Positions 27,263-35,506 of a stretch of DNA of 64,000 nt are shown here, piece after piece; the stretch's first letter is position 1, and each line of letters begins with the position of its first letter. The notes beneath the pieces are model-generated. The model did no database searches. It was not told where the DNA came from and worked only from the letters and a program-made list of their open reading frames with translations. The stretch lies in the NCBI RefSeq assembly GCF_014697585.1, contig NZ_JACJSB010000011.1:62001-126000 (forward strand), read 5' to 3'. The position numbers and the translations under genes were made by a program. This stretch comes from Dolichospermum sp. FACHB-1091. GTDB taxonomy: Bacteria > Cyanobacteriota > Cyanobacteriia > Cyanobacteriales > Nostocaceae.

Positions 27263-27307
27263 GCATATTCCGCATCTGCATCTGCTGATAATAATACAGG
27301 ATTGGCT
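27263..27307. repeat. 45-bp internal fragment of acnB joined to the xisH remnant
   Basis: GCATATTCCGCATCTGCATC... to AGGATTGGCT equals acnB positions 33157-33202 with a single visible mismatch. It is not adjacent to other acnB sequence here. Confidence 0.85.
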
Positions 27308-27376
27308 TTGATCTAAAAGATAGTTTTTATTGATCTCTAACATTTTAGTAACACTCCGATAAAGATTTTATGAATG

Positions 27377-27757
27377 TTAAATATTCTGATTTTTTTCAAA
27401 AGGATTGAGTAATTTTAAATTAGTAATCCAACGAAAATCATCAATGTTTCTAGTGACAACAGTTAAATCATAAACTAATCCTGTAGCCGCAATAATAGTA
27501 TCTCCTAAAGACATTTTTTTAATCTGTTTTAGTTTTACTCCTTGCTCAATTACAGCTTGAGAAACTGGTAATATTTGAGAAGCATTGAAAAACTCCTCAA
27601 AAGAGGTTTTATCTTCATCATTTATCTGATGATAACCCAATACTTCGAGATAAGAAAGAGCAGATACAAAAGGAGAATTTTCAGCGATAAACTCCCTTAA
27701 AAATTCATTTTCTGCTTGTGCTGCATAAATAATAATATTGCTATCAAGTAACATCAT
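27377..27757 (-). CDS. vapC: PIN-domain VapC-type toxin
   Basis: 126-residue PIN-domain ribonuclease. The acidic residues of the metal site are visible as Asp in MLLDSNIIIY (residue 5), Glu in SYLEVLG (about 38), Asp in SLGDTIIAAT (about 85) and Asp in TRNIDDF (about 107). The gene directly follows its presumed antitoxin with no gap. Confidence 0.88.
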   Translation of the reverse strand: MMLLDSNIIIYAAQAENEFLREFIAENSPFVSALSYLEVLGYHQINDEDKTSFEEFFNASQILPVSQAVIEQGVKLKQIKKMSLGDTIIAATGLVYDLTVVTRNIDDFRWITNLKLLNPFEKNQNI

Positions 27758-28093
27758 TTAATCACGATTAGGAAGAGAGCGATCTTGACGAATTTCTTGT
27801 TGCCATTTCTGCGGATCAATTTCAACAAAAATATTCTTTTTTGATATTTTTCTTAATGCTTCTGCCATTTTTTGTCCATTAGATATGGTAAGATATGAAA
27901 AATCTATTCCCATTAATTCTAAAATATTCAAAAATATGTCTGTATCCATTTCCATGATTTCGGCTGCTTTATGTAAACTAATTAACCGAGATGTTAAAGC
28001 ACCAAGTACAAATATAAAGGTTTCTTTTTGTTCTATACTCTGGAATAATTGCACTTGAGAGGCAATTTCTTTAAAGGTAGTTTGGTGATTCAT
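27758..28093 (-). CDS. Antitoxin-like protein with UPF0175-like segment
   Basis: 111 residues. The segment LISLHKAAEIMEMDTDIFLNILELMGIDFSYL at about 36-67 is a helix-turn-helix pattern like the UPF0175 antitoxin family (KAAELAG...FLELL). The C-terminus (DPQKWQQEIRQDRSLPNRD) is basic/acidic and probably wraps the toxin. Adjacent to the PIN toxin, it is the presumed antitoxin. A broken copy of its middle part lies at 30659-30731. Confidence 0.72.
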   Translation of the reverse strand: MNHQTTFKEIASQVQLFQSIEQKETFIFVLGALTSRLISLHKAAEIMEMDTDIFLNILELMGIDFSYLTISNGQKMAEALRKISKKNIFVEIDPQKWQQEIRQDRSLPNRD

Positions 28094-28198
28094 TTATTTG
28101 ATACTGGTTAATGGATTAAGTCTATTTTTATAATTATATCAACTTTGCTCTACCAAAAACATAAAACAAAACGAGAAGAAGGATAATTAATCTTGGCA

Positions 28199-28567
28199 TT
28201 ATGCCAATGGTAAAAATAGGGAACGATTAGAAAAATGATCTTGTTCTAAAGATTGAGATAAATACTCTAAAGTTTCTGTTTGTTCTTGTTCATCTCCTTC
28301 TTCTTCCCACGTTTTTAATAATTCAAGTGCTTTTTTGTTGTTGCTTTTTGTTGGTTCTAATTCTCTTTTCCTCTCAATTATTGTTTCTAATTGTTTGATA
28401 TAATCGAGGATTTTTTGATAAGATGCGGCATCTTGTACTACTAATTCTGCTTTACCGTTAACCGTTAAAATCAGAGGATTTCCGGTTTCTTTCATCTGAT
28501 TAATGAGTTCGTTGGTGTTGCGTTTGAAGGTTGAGAGGGATTGAATATCTTGACTGAGATTAATCAT
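28199..28567 (-). CDS. Phd/YefM-family antitoxin with C-terminal extension, orphan
   Basis: 122 residues. The N-terminal 60 are Phd/YefM-like (INLSQDIQSLSTFKRNTNELINQMKETGNPLILTVNGKAELVVQDAASYQKIL). The C-terminal 40 (LELLKTWEEEGDEQEQTETLEYL) are an acidic extension that resembles separate small cyanobacterial antitoxins. No toxin gene follows: downstream is the PIN pair with its own antitoxin, and upstream an intergenic MITE. Confidence 0.8.
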   Translation of the reverse strand: MINLSQDIQSLSTFKRNTNELINQMKETGNPLILTVNGKAELVVQDAASYQKILDYIKQLETIIERKRELEPTKSNNKKALELLKTWEEEGDEQEQTETLEYLSQSLEQDHFSNRSLFLPLA

Positions 28568-28617
28568 GGTTGGTGACTCTGCACTAAATTTAGATTTAAT
28601 TTAATGTTAGCATAAAT

Positions 28618-28708
28618 AGGACTTACGTAAGATGTTGCTGAACACCTTATTCTTGCGTAGGGGTAATTCATGAATTACCCCAAATTCGGTTCTTTTTGCG
28701 TAAGTCCT
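28618..28708. repeat. MITE-like repeat AGGACTTACGCAA family, copy C
   Basis: AGGACTTACGTAAGA at the left and TTTTGCGTAAGTCCT at the right, with an inner palindrome GGGGTAATTCATGAATTACCCC. Followed by two HIP1 octamers near 28757 and 28789. Confidence 0.85.
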
Positions 28709-28828
28709 GATAAAATTAAAAAAGCAATCGCACTTCATTCTACCTACATCAAAAAGCGATCGCTCTCCACCAAACCACACCCAAACAGCGATCGCTTTGT
28801 TATAGTTTCTACTCTACTCAGTTAACGG

Positions 28829-30493
28829 TTAACGGATTCTGATAAATCCTGATACAGAAGATAAATTACGAGTAAAGTTACCACTGGTATTGACTGGTCG
28901 CTTACCTTTATTACCTTCAGAAGTCTTAATTACAGTGCTTCCTTGAGAATATGCTCTGATAATGCCAATATGATTAAACTCACCCGGAGCTTCAGACCAG
29001 TCAAAAGTAACAATATCTCCACGCATAGGAATCACCGAACCTTTAGGACACCAAAAATCGTTTTGTTTTGCCCAAAATTTCCATGATTCAACAAGAGCCA
29101 TTGTTGCCCAAAAACCTTCAGGTTGATCTGGTATATCAATTCCTACGTTACGACAACAATAAGCAACAAAAGCCGCACACCAATTATAAAAAACTGGATC
29201 ACTTCCGATATGACCTATATTTTGCATAGGTTTACGGAAAGGTTTGAGGTATTTTTCCGCTTCACTACTTGCACTACTCCAAGTAAGTCCTTTAGCGGCT
29301 TCAATTTCAGCAAAACCAGCCAATCGTAAATAAATAGGATCAGATGGATCTACAGAAATGCTATCTCCAGGTTTACCACCAAGTTTATCCCAAGTCATGG
29401 GACCTACTTCCCCATCAGCCATTAAACCTGCTTTTAACTGAAAAGCTTTAACGGCATTTTCTGTGTTATTTTCAAATTCACCATCTACTTGGCCAGCATT
29501 AAATCCTAAATCATTAAGTGCTTTTTGCAAGGCTTTAACATCATCTCCTTTACTACCCCAACGCAGAATACGAGTTAAGGTTGGTAAATCAGTGGTAGGA
29601 GTAATGGTAATATCAGGTGCGGTAACAGAAGGAATCTTCTTATCAGAGGGAGCAATTAAAAAGGTTTTTGCTGTAGGATATTTGCCTAAAAAATCTACAA
29701 ATTCATCCGTTAGTTTGGTTTTTAATTCTACTACTTCAATAGGTTCTGAACCTGCATTAGCAGCGATAACTGGATAAGATGTGCCATCTTCTTCCTTCCG
29801 AAAAAGTTCAAACCATGTCACCTCTTTTTGTTTTGTTTTTGTATCAATATCGTCACCCATTCCACTTTCTGGTGATAAGGAAATAAATCCTTTTTCTTCC
29901 ATTCTTTTGAGAAGAACAACAGCACCGCATTGTTGACTCACTAAATTAGGATCAAATTTTCCATCTGAAGCATATTTACCTTTAGTATAGTGATTAGAAA
30001 AACTCCATAAATAAGGAGATTTTACGCTAGGATGAAATAGACGATGACCTAGTCCATTGTAGCGTTCAAGTTTCCAGCAACAACCACTAATACTCCAATC
30101 AGTCCAATTATTTAAACCATCAAAGGTTAAAGCATCTTGTGCCGATTCTTCCCATGTAAAAGGTGGCTTTCCGGGGGGACGATTTTTAGGAATATTAATT
30201 GTTTTAGCACTTAAGCGATCGCCATTGTGTAAATGAGTATTAAAATTTCCACTAGCTTCTAGTTGATGAATTACTGCAACAATAAACCAAGGAACATCAG
30301 TCAGTCTTTCTACTTTTTTATAGCGAGAGCGATTGTCCATAAGACGATTAACAATCGTATCAACTTGACTTAGTTTATCAGATTTGATTTGACAATCTCT
30401 GTAGAGTTGTTCATATTCTGTTCTTAGCGCTGCATTGAATTGTACCATTTGATTTGCTCCTTTGAATACAATTTGATTATTTTTAGCTGACAA
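28829..30493 (-). CDS. Peptidoglycan-binding protein with CHAP-like amidase domain
   Basis: 554 residues with no signal peptide. Three parts: residues about 20-250, a lysozyme-like/unknown domain (VPWFIVAVIHQLEASGNFNTHLHNGD is typical of cyanobacterial muramidase-like proteins); about 300-375, a PGRP-type peptidoglycan-binding repeat (VKALQKALNDLGFNAGQVDGEFENNT); about 385-554, a CHAP/NlpC-like amidase (WCAAFVAYCC with catalytic Cys, FNHIGIIRAY with His). The lack of an export signal recalls phage endolysins. It sits amid toxin-antitoxin genes. Confidence 0.83.
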   Translation of the reverse strand: MSAKNNQIVFKGANQMVQFNAALRTEYEQLYRDCQIKSDKLSQVDTIVNRLMDNRSRYKKVERLTDVPWFIVAVIHQLEASGNFNTHLHNGDRLSAKTINIPKNRPPGKPPFTWEESAQDALTFDGLNNWTDWSISGCCWKLERYNGLGHRLFHPSVKSPYLWSFSNHYTKGKYASDGKFDPNLVSQQCGAVVLLKRMEEKGFISLSPESGMGDDIDTKTKQKEVTWFELFRKEEDGTSYPVIAANAGSEPIEVVELKTKLTDEFVDFLGKYPTAKTFLIAPSDKKIPSVTAPDITITPTTDLPTLTRILRWGSKGDDVKALQKALNDLGFNAGQVDGEFENNTENAVKAFQLKAGLMADGEVGPMTWDKLGGKPGDSISVDPSDPIYLRLAGFAEIEAAKGLTWSSASSEAEKYLKPFRKPMQNIGHIGSDPVFYNWCAAFVAYCCRNVGIDIPDQPEGFWATMALVESWKFWAKQNDFWCPKGSVIPMRGDIVTFDWSEAPGEFNHIGIIRAYSQGSTVIKTSEGNKGKRPVNTSGNFTRNLSSVSGFIRIR

Positions 30494-30558
30494 AAGCTAT
30501 ATTTTGATAGTTCCATAAAATATCCTCAAAATTCTGATATATAAGTAATAACGTATCT

Positions 30559-30569
30559 CCCCCCCCCCC
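30559..30569. repeat. C11 homopolymer (G11 on the minus strand)
   Basis: Eleven consecutive C bases, 65 bases upstream of the start of the endolysin-like gene (read as G11 in its leader). The rest of 30494-30826 holds gene fragments (see 30659-30772) and no complete gene. Confidence 0.9.
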
Positions 30570-30658
30570 GAATAATCAGCTTTTCTTATGTATTTTCATA
30601 GTTAATTAATAGTTGATTTCTCTATCGGGATATCCTGAGCATGAAACATTTATCCGCG

Positions 30659-30772
30659 TCAATTCTAAAATTTGCCAAAACATTTCTGTATCCACTTCCA
30701 TAATTTTGGTTGCTTTATGCAAACTAATATTAATTAGAATCAGTAAAATTTGCTCTTCTTGTATAGCAAGTT
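30659..30772 (-). pseudogene. Joined fragments of a UPF0175-like antitoxin and xisH
   Basis: 30659-30731 follows the middle of the antitoxin gene at 27913-27989. From about 30729 to 30772 the sequence follows xisH locus C at 31459-31504. Both are in the same relative orientation and the joint overlaps by a few bases of TTAATTA. No open frame remains. Confidence 0.7.
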
Positions 30773-30826
30773 TAAGTGGCACAGGCTTCTAGCCTGTGAA
30801 TCTGCTAAAATCAAACTTGTAAAAAT

Positions 30827-31051
30827 TTAAAAATTAACTCTTAACAAAAATTCATGTAATTCATCTATAGAAATAGGAGATTTATAAATATTATCTTCTG
30901 ATTCATAAACATCTGCAAAAGATACTATTGCTTCCTTTAATTTATTAACTGCATCTTCTTGAGTATCTCCCTGTCCAACAATACCATTTTCTAAACACAA
31001 ACCCACCCAATAACCAGAACTTTGTCTGAGAACAACTGTGTAAAAGTTCAT
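30827..31051 (-). CDS. HicB-family antitoxin-like protein, orphan
   Basis: 74 residues from the ATG at 31049-31051, which has an AGGGAAAC ribosome binding site. An upstream in-frame ATG at 31084 has none. FYTVVLRQSSGYWVGLCLENGIVGQGDTQEDAVNKLKEAI is the HicB partial RNase H fold pattern. No hicA gene is adjacent, so it may neutralise a toxin elsewhere or be a relic. Confidence 0.82.
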   Translation of the reverse strand: MNFYTVVLRQSSGYWVGLCLENGIVGQGDTQEDAVNKLKEAIVSFADVYESEDNIYKSPISIDELHEFLLRVNF

Positions 31052-31093
31052 TTTTGTTTCCCTATAGATTAAATTTAGGATCAAGAGACAGTA

Positions 31094-31438
31094 TTAAGCC
31101 ACAGCAAACTCTGTAAATTTACGAGTTTCAGGATCATGAAAAGCTAAAACAATATCCTCTTTCGGTACACCTTCCCTTAATAACTCCGTTGCTATTCCTT
31201 CCTCAGTCCAATCTTCCTCAATGTAAATCTTCTCATTTTTAATTCTCACATAAACAGTAATTGCCTTCACTCGTTTTCTTTCATTCCAACCTACATCAAA
31301 CCATAAATACTGATCTCTTTCATCATCAAAAGATAAGACTGTATCAACTCCAGAAATATTAGGAGTTTGACTAGCTATTTGATCATATTCTGTTAATATT
31401 TTTTTGACAATTGCACGATAATTATTTAATTTATCCAT
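31094..31438 (-). CDS. xisI: XisI-family protein (locus C)
   Basis: 114 residues with the variable N-terminal half MDKLNNYRAIVKKILTEYDQI and the constant C-terminal half ([20 protein letters not shown]). The start overlaps the xisH stop by 13 bases. HicB-like antitoxin follows. Confidence 0.9.
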   Translation of the reverse strand: MDKLNNYRAIVKKILTEYDQIASQTPNISGVDTVLSFDDERDQYLWFDVGWNERKRVKAITVYVRIKNEKIYIEEDWTEEGIATELLREGVPKEDIVLAFHDPETRKFTEFAVA

Positions 31439-31842
31439 TGGACAATTTCCTCCTGAACAATATTAATTACAATCAGTAAAATTTTATATTCTTCTATGAC
31501 AAGTTGAATCCCTTTTGTTTGAAAAAAAGTTTCATAAGCCTCTTGCTCAATTGCTAAGTAAAGACGATAATCAGGATGTAATTGTCTTAGCAATGTACGG
31601 TATAAAATATATTGTCCTAAAGCACATTGAAATTCATGAATTAAAGAAAGACTCAAGAAACTTTTAATTTCTACTACAATATTAGTATCTTCTTTTTGTG
31701 CAGAAAATAACTTTTTACCGGCAAGATCAGCAAATAGTTTTAGTCCTTCATATCTAATGGTATAAGGATCACGAATAATCTGCCAACCATCCTTGAGTAA
31801 AGCGTTTTTAAATCCATCATGATATAAATCCTTTGCTGGCAT
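31426..31842 (-). CDS. xisH: XisH-family PD-(D/E)XK-like protein (locus C)
   Basis: 138 residues. N-terminal MPAKDLYHDGFKNALLKDGW, then DLAGKKLF...[10 protein letters not shown], keeping the Asp...Glu-X-Lys nuclease-like pattern. It differs from locus A through most of its length, in contrast to the near-identical XisI C-termini. Complete pair with xisI locus C. Confidence 0.9.
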   Translation of the reverse strand: MPAKDLYHDGFKNALLKDGWQIIRDPYTIRYEGLKLFADLAGKKLFSAQKEDTNIVVEIKSFLSLSLIHEFQCALGQYILYRTLLRQLHPDYRLYLAIEQEAYETFFQTKGIQLVIEEYKILLIVINIVQEEIVQWIN

Positions 31843-31869
31843 GGTTTACCCTGGTAATAGAATATTATA

Positions 31870-32007
31870 ACATTCAGGGGAGTCCACAAAGAACTCACCC
31901 CAATTACATTATACCAAAGCCGCCTGTTCCTCCTTACTAATCACCCTCCCCTCGTCCTCAAAACCAACAATTTGATCAAAATTCAAATAACGATACAAAT
32001 TATCAGC
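31870..32007. repeat. Cassette-border repeat plus exact copy of the acnB 3' end
   Basis: 31909-32007 appears identical over 99 bases to 32550-32648, the last 33 codons of acnB including the stop. It is preceded by a diverged copy of the acnB downstream flank (31870-31908). Same orientation, so acnB 3' DNA forms a direct repeat that encloses the two small genes at 32057-32493. Confidence 0.93.
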
Positions 32008-32056
32008 CTTAATTCTATCATGTTTTATCCTCTTTATATCCATAAGATTTTATACA

Positions 32057-32305
32057 CTAATCATCTACTAAATTTTCCAACTCATCAGAAATCAAATTTT
32101 GCCAATCTTCATCACAATGGGAATGTAAATGAATTGAAGCTACTAATAATTCTGAAAGTATTTTACCCTTTTGGCGATCGCTTAATTCAGAAAGTTGTAA
32201 TTGATTAACCAGAGAAAGAACATTTTGACATTCTTCCTGTAATTCCATTAGTAACTGATTAAGCGTTGAGTTTTCACTGCTAATTTTTTGTTTTGCGAGT
32301 GTCAT
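32057..32305 (-). CDS. 82-residue protein of unknown function, second of a small pair
   Basis: Mostly helical, rich in Leu and Glu (LNQLLMELQEECQNVLSLVNQLQLSELSDRQKG). The start overlaps the stop of the upstream 62-residue gene (TAATG junction), so both are translationally coupled. The size, coupling and setting recall a toxin-antitoxin pair, but I recognise neither protein. Confidence 0.65.
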   Translation of the reverse strand: MTLAKQKISSENSTLNQLLMELQEECQNVLSLVNQLQLSELSDRQKGKILSELLVASIHLHSHCDEDWQNLISDELENLVDD

Positions 32306-32493
32306 TAGTTTTTACCCAATCTTTTTAACGCTTGTTTTATTCCTTGTTCAAAAGCTCTGATTTCCTTTTCCCAATGATTAATCAAACCTGGATCTGGAAA
32401 TTCTTTCTCTAATTCTACCCTAATTTTTTCCTTGTGTTCAGCAATACGAGATTCCAAAGATGATATTGCTTTCTTAAAATGACTTTTCCCCAT
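32305..32493 (-). CDS. 62-residue charged helical protein, first of a small pair
   Basis: MGKSHFKKAISSLESRIAEHKEKIRVELEKEFPDPGLINHWEKEIRAFEQGIKQALKRLGKN-type composition: very basic/acidic, likely two helices. Coupled to the 82-residue protein through TAATG. Lies between the duplicated acnB 3' end and acnB itself. Confidence 0.65.
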   Translation of the reverse strand: MGKSHFKKAISSLESRIAEHKEKIRVELEKEFPDPGLINHWEKEIRAFEQGIKQALKRLGKN

Positions 32494-32512
32494 AAAATAT
32501 AAATTATAACAT

Positions 32513-32552
32513 ATTCAGGTGAGTCCATCCAGACCCACCCTAACCTAAATTA
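32513..32552. repeat. acnB downstream flank (parent copy of the cassette-border repeat)
   Basis: CAGGTGAGTCCATCCAGACC... to the acnB stop. This is the copy still attached to a complete acnB; the other four are at 25266, 26207, 26791 and 31870. Confidence 0.85.
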
Positions 32553-35144
32553 TACCAAAGCCGCCTGTTCCTCCTTACTAATCACCCTCCCCTCGTCCTC
32601 AAAACCAACAATTTGATCAAAATTCAAATAACGATACAAATTATCAGCAAAAGGATTAATTTTCTCCCCCACAATCTCCATATATTCCTTAACTGTAGGA
32701 ATACGCCCCAATAATGCACAAACTGCTGCTAATTCCGCTGAACCTAAATACACTTGAGCGCCTTTACCCATGCGATTATTAAAATTACGAGTTGAGGTGG
32801 AAAACACTGTTGTATTATCATCAACTCGCGCCTGATTTCCCATACATAAACTGCATCCAGGAATCTCCGTTCTCGCATTCGCACCTACAAAAACATCATA
32901 CACTTTTTCTACTTTTAATTGATGTTCATCCATTCTTGTCGGAGGTGCAATCCATAACCGCGCTTTCACCGCACCAGCACCTTCTAAAACCTTGGCTGTT
33001 GCTCGATAATGTCCGATATTTGTCATACAAGAACCTACGAAAACTTCCTGTACTGGATCATTCGCAACTTCTGATAATAACTTAACATTATCAGGGTCAT
33101 TTGGTGCCGCTACAATTGGTTCTTTGATTTCGTTTAAATCAATCTCAATTACTGCTGCATATTCGGCATCTGCATCTGCTGATAATAATACAGGATTGGC
33201 TAACCATTCCTCCATTTTTGCCACGCGCCGCAGGATAGTTCTGGCATCACTATAACCCCGTGCTACCATATTTTTTAACAGGGCAATATTTGACCGCAAA
33301 TATTCGGCTATTGTCTCTTCACTTAACTTAATTGTACAACCTGCACAAGAACGTTCGGCGGAAGCATCTGTTAATTCAAATGCTTGTTCTACTTTCAAAT
33401 TTGGTAATCCTTCAATTTCCAAAATGCGCCCGGAAAAAACATTTTTCTTGTTCTGTTTTTCCACTGTTAATAATCCTTTCTGCATAGCTACATAAGGAAT
33501 GGCGTTAACAATATCTCTCAAGGTAATTCCTGGTTGCAATTCTCCTTTAAAACGGACTAATACCGATTCTGGCATATCTAAGGGCATTACACCCAATGCA
33601 CCGGCAAAGGCCACTAAACCAGAACCCGCAGGAAAGGATATACCCAAGGGAAAGCGGGTATGGGAGTCTCCTCCTGTTCCCACGGTGTCAGGTAATAACA
33701 TCCGGTTTAACCAGGAGTGAATGATACCATCACCGGGACGCAAAGCCACGCCACCACGAGAGGAAATGAAGTCTGGTAGTTCTTGATGGGTTTTGATATC
33801 TACAGGTTTGGGATAAGCGGCTGTGTGACAGAAACTTTGCATGACTAAATCTGCACTGAAACCTAAACAAGCCAGTTCTTTTAATTCGTCTCTGGTCATT
33901 GGTCCTGTAGTGTCCTGAGAACCCACTGTGGTCATGATTGGTTCGCAAGATGTCCCCGGACGTACTCCTGGTAAACCAGAGGCTTTACCGACCATTTTCT
34001 GCGCCAATGTGTAGCCTTTTCCGGTGTCTGATCCCCCCAGTCCCCCCTTAGTAAGGGGGGTTAGGGGGGTGCGGATAAATAAATCGCTGGGTGCTAAACC
34101 CAAGGCTTGACGGGTTTTGTCGGTGAGGGTACGGCCAATTAATAGGGGAATGCGGCCACCTGCGCGAACTTCGTCTAAAATGGTGTCAGGTTTGAGGCTG
34201 AAGGTGGAAATTACTTCTCCTGCGGCGTTGGTAACTTCACCTTTGTAGGGGTAGATGGTAATTACGTCACCAGTTGCCATTTTTGTGACATCGCATTGTA
34301 TAGGTAAAGCTCCCGCATCTTCGGCGGTGTTAAAAAAGATAGGTGCGATCGCACTACCCAAAATATAGCCTCCAGCCCGTTTATTTGGTACAAAGGGGAT
34401 ATCATTACCTAAATGCCATAATACAGAATTGATCGCAGATTTACGAGATGAACCTGTACCCACCACGTCACCGACATAGGCCACAGGATGTCCTTTTTTC
34501 TTTAAGTCTGCAATGGTTTCTAAACTTCCCGGTTGTCGGGTTTCTAACATTGCTAAGGCGTGTAAAGGAATATCTGGACGGGTTGTAGCGTGGGTTGCTG
34601 GTGATAAGTCGTCAGTGTTAGTTTCTCCGGGAACTTTGAAAACCGTGACGGTGATAGATGCTGGTAATGTGGGACGAGTGGTAAACCATTCCGCTGCGGA
34701 CCAGGAGTCTACCACTTTTTTAGCGTATTTGTTGGTTTTTGATAGTTCTAATACATCATGAAACGCATCATAAACTAACAGGATTTTGCTCAATGCTATT
34801 GCTGCGGTTTCTGCTACCGGGGAAGAGAGTAAATCAATTAAGGATTGAACGTTATAACCGCCTACCATTGTTCCCAGTAATTCTACTGCTTCGATAGCAG
34901 AGACTAAGGGACTGGTAATTTCTCCTTTAGCAATAGCAGTAAGAAATCCGGCTTTTACATAAGCTGCTTGATCTACTCCGGGGGGAATGCGATCGCGTAA
35001 TAAATGTAATAATAACTCTTCCGTACCTGGGGCGGGATTTTTCAGTAATTCACATAATTCTGAAGTTTGTAATGCGTCTAATGGTAAAGGGGGAATACCG
35101 AGTTGGGCGCGTTCTTGGGTGTGTTGTTGGTATTCTGCTAACAT
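32550..35144 (-). CDS. acnB: Aconitate hydratase B
   Basis: 864-residue AcnB-type aconitase, the citrate-isocitrate isomerase of the cyanobacterial TCA branch. Domain order is that of AcnB: N-terminal HEAT-like domain (about 1-155), swivelling domain (about 165-345), then the catalytic core. The [4Fe-4S] cysteines are in [12 protein letters not shown] and PGCSLCMGN. Residues about 357-371 ([16 protein letters not shown]) are encoded by a palindromic repeat inserted in frame. Both flanks and a 45-bp internal piece are duplicated elsewhere in the window. Confidence 0.96.
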   Translation of the reverse strand: MLAEYQQHTQERAQLGIPPLPLDALQTSELCELLKNPAPGTEELLLHLLRDRIPPGVDQAAYVKAGFLTAIAKGEITSPLVSAIEAVELLGTMVGGYNVQSLIDLLSSPVAETAAIALSKILLVYDAFHDVLELSKTNKYAKKVVDSWSAAEWFTTRPTLPASITVTVFKVPGETNTDDLSPATHATTRPDIPLHALAMLETRQPGSLETIADLKKKGHPVAYVGDVVGTGSSRKSAINSVLWHLGNDIPFVPNKRAGGYILGSAIAPIFFNTAEDAGALPIQCDVTKMATGDVITIYPYKGEVTNAAGEVISTFSLKPDTILDEVRAGGRIPLLIGRTLTDKTRQALGLAPSDLFIRTPLTPLTKGGLGGSDTGKGYTLAQKMVGKASGLPGVRPGTSCEPIMTTVGSQDTTGPMTRDELKELACLGFSADLVMQSFCHTAAYPKPVDIKTHQELPDFISSRGGVALRPGDGIIHSWLNRMLLPDTVGTGGDSHTRFPLGISFPAGSGLVAFAGALGVMPLDMPESVLVRFKGELQPGITLRDIVNAIPYVAMQKGLLTVEKQNKKNVFSGRILEIEGLPNLKVEQAFELTDASAERSCAGCTIKLSEETIAEYLRSNIALLKNMVARGYSDARTILRRVAKMEEWLANPVLLSADADAEYAAVIEIDLNEIKEPIVAAPNDPDNVKLLSEVANDPVQEVFVGSCMTNIGHYRATAKVLEGAGAVKARLWIAPPTRMDEHQLKVEKVYDVFVGANARTEIPGCSLCMGNQARVDDNTTVFSTSTRNFNNRMGKGAQVYLGSAELAAVCALLGRIPTVKEYMEIVGEKINPFADNLYRYLNFDQIVGFEDEGRVISKEEQAALV
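34028..34072. repeat. Palindromic repeat inserted in frame inside acnB
   Basis: GATCCCCCCAGTCCCCCC, a short spacer, then GGGGGGTTAGGGGGGT. Read on the minus strand it gives [15 protein letters not shown] in AcnB, between the swivelling domain and the SLAQKMVG-like start of the catalytic core. AcnB of other bacteria has no such insert at this site as far as I recall. Confidence 0.85.
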
Positions 35145-35164
35145 GATTTAGCCTTTCTCCTGCT

Positions 35165-35257
35165 ATGTCTTGTTTTCTTTATTTTATTGTAAGGGAATTG
35201 TTACAGGAGTTACTGGTAAACGAATTTGTCAGAAATAGACAGTTTGTGGTTTATAAT
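35165..35257. repeat. acnB 5' flank, direct repeat copy 1
   Basis: Starts ATGTCTTGTTTTCTTTATTT upstream of acnB. The same about 92 bases recur in the same orientation at 38653-38743 with a few substitutions. The two copies bracket the vapBC-xisI-ATPase segment. Confidence 0.9.
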
Positions 35258-35290
35258 TTAAGAAGTAAAGTTGACATTAGGTAGGTTACT

Positions 35291-35506
35291 ATGGTGACAA
35301 AACAAATAATTCAAGAGAAATTAGAAGGTTTAACCCAAGAAGAACTTAATCAAGTTTATGGACTAATTGAACAATTAAGTAGTGCAGAAAAGCCAGTTAA
35401 AAAGCCTAGTCTAATGTCTCAATTACGGCAAATATCAATTGATGCTCCTGAAGATTTTTCTGTGCAAGTTGCGATTAGTTTAGGGAGAGATGTAAGTGAG
35501 GAGTAA
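35291..35506 (+). CDS. VapB-type antitoxin-like protein
   Basis: 71 residues: helical N-terminus (IIQEKLEGLTQEELNQVYGLIEQLSS) and C-terminus SLMSQLRQISIDAPEDFSVQVAISLG, typical of small cyanobacterial antitoxins paired with PIN toxins. The downstream vapC starts with a GTG inside its last codons (overlap of 11 bases). Confidence 0.78.
   Translation: MVTKQIIQEKLEGLTQEELNQVYGLIEQLSSAEKPVKKPSLMSQLRQISIDAPEDFSVQVAISLGRDVSEE

Noticed and set aside
28735-28800. Regularly spaced GCGATCGC motifs as an origin or regulator array
   Set aside because: These are HIP1 octamers, spread through the whole window and normal for cyanobacteria.
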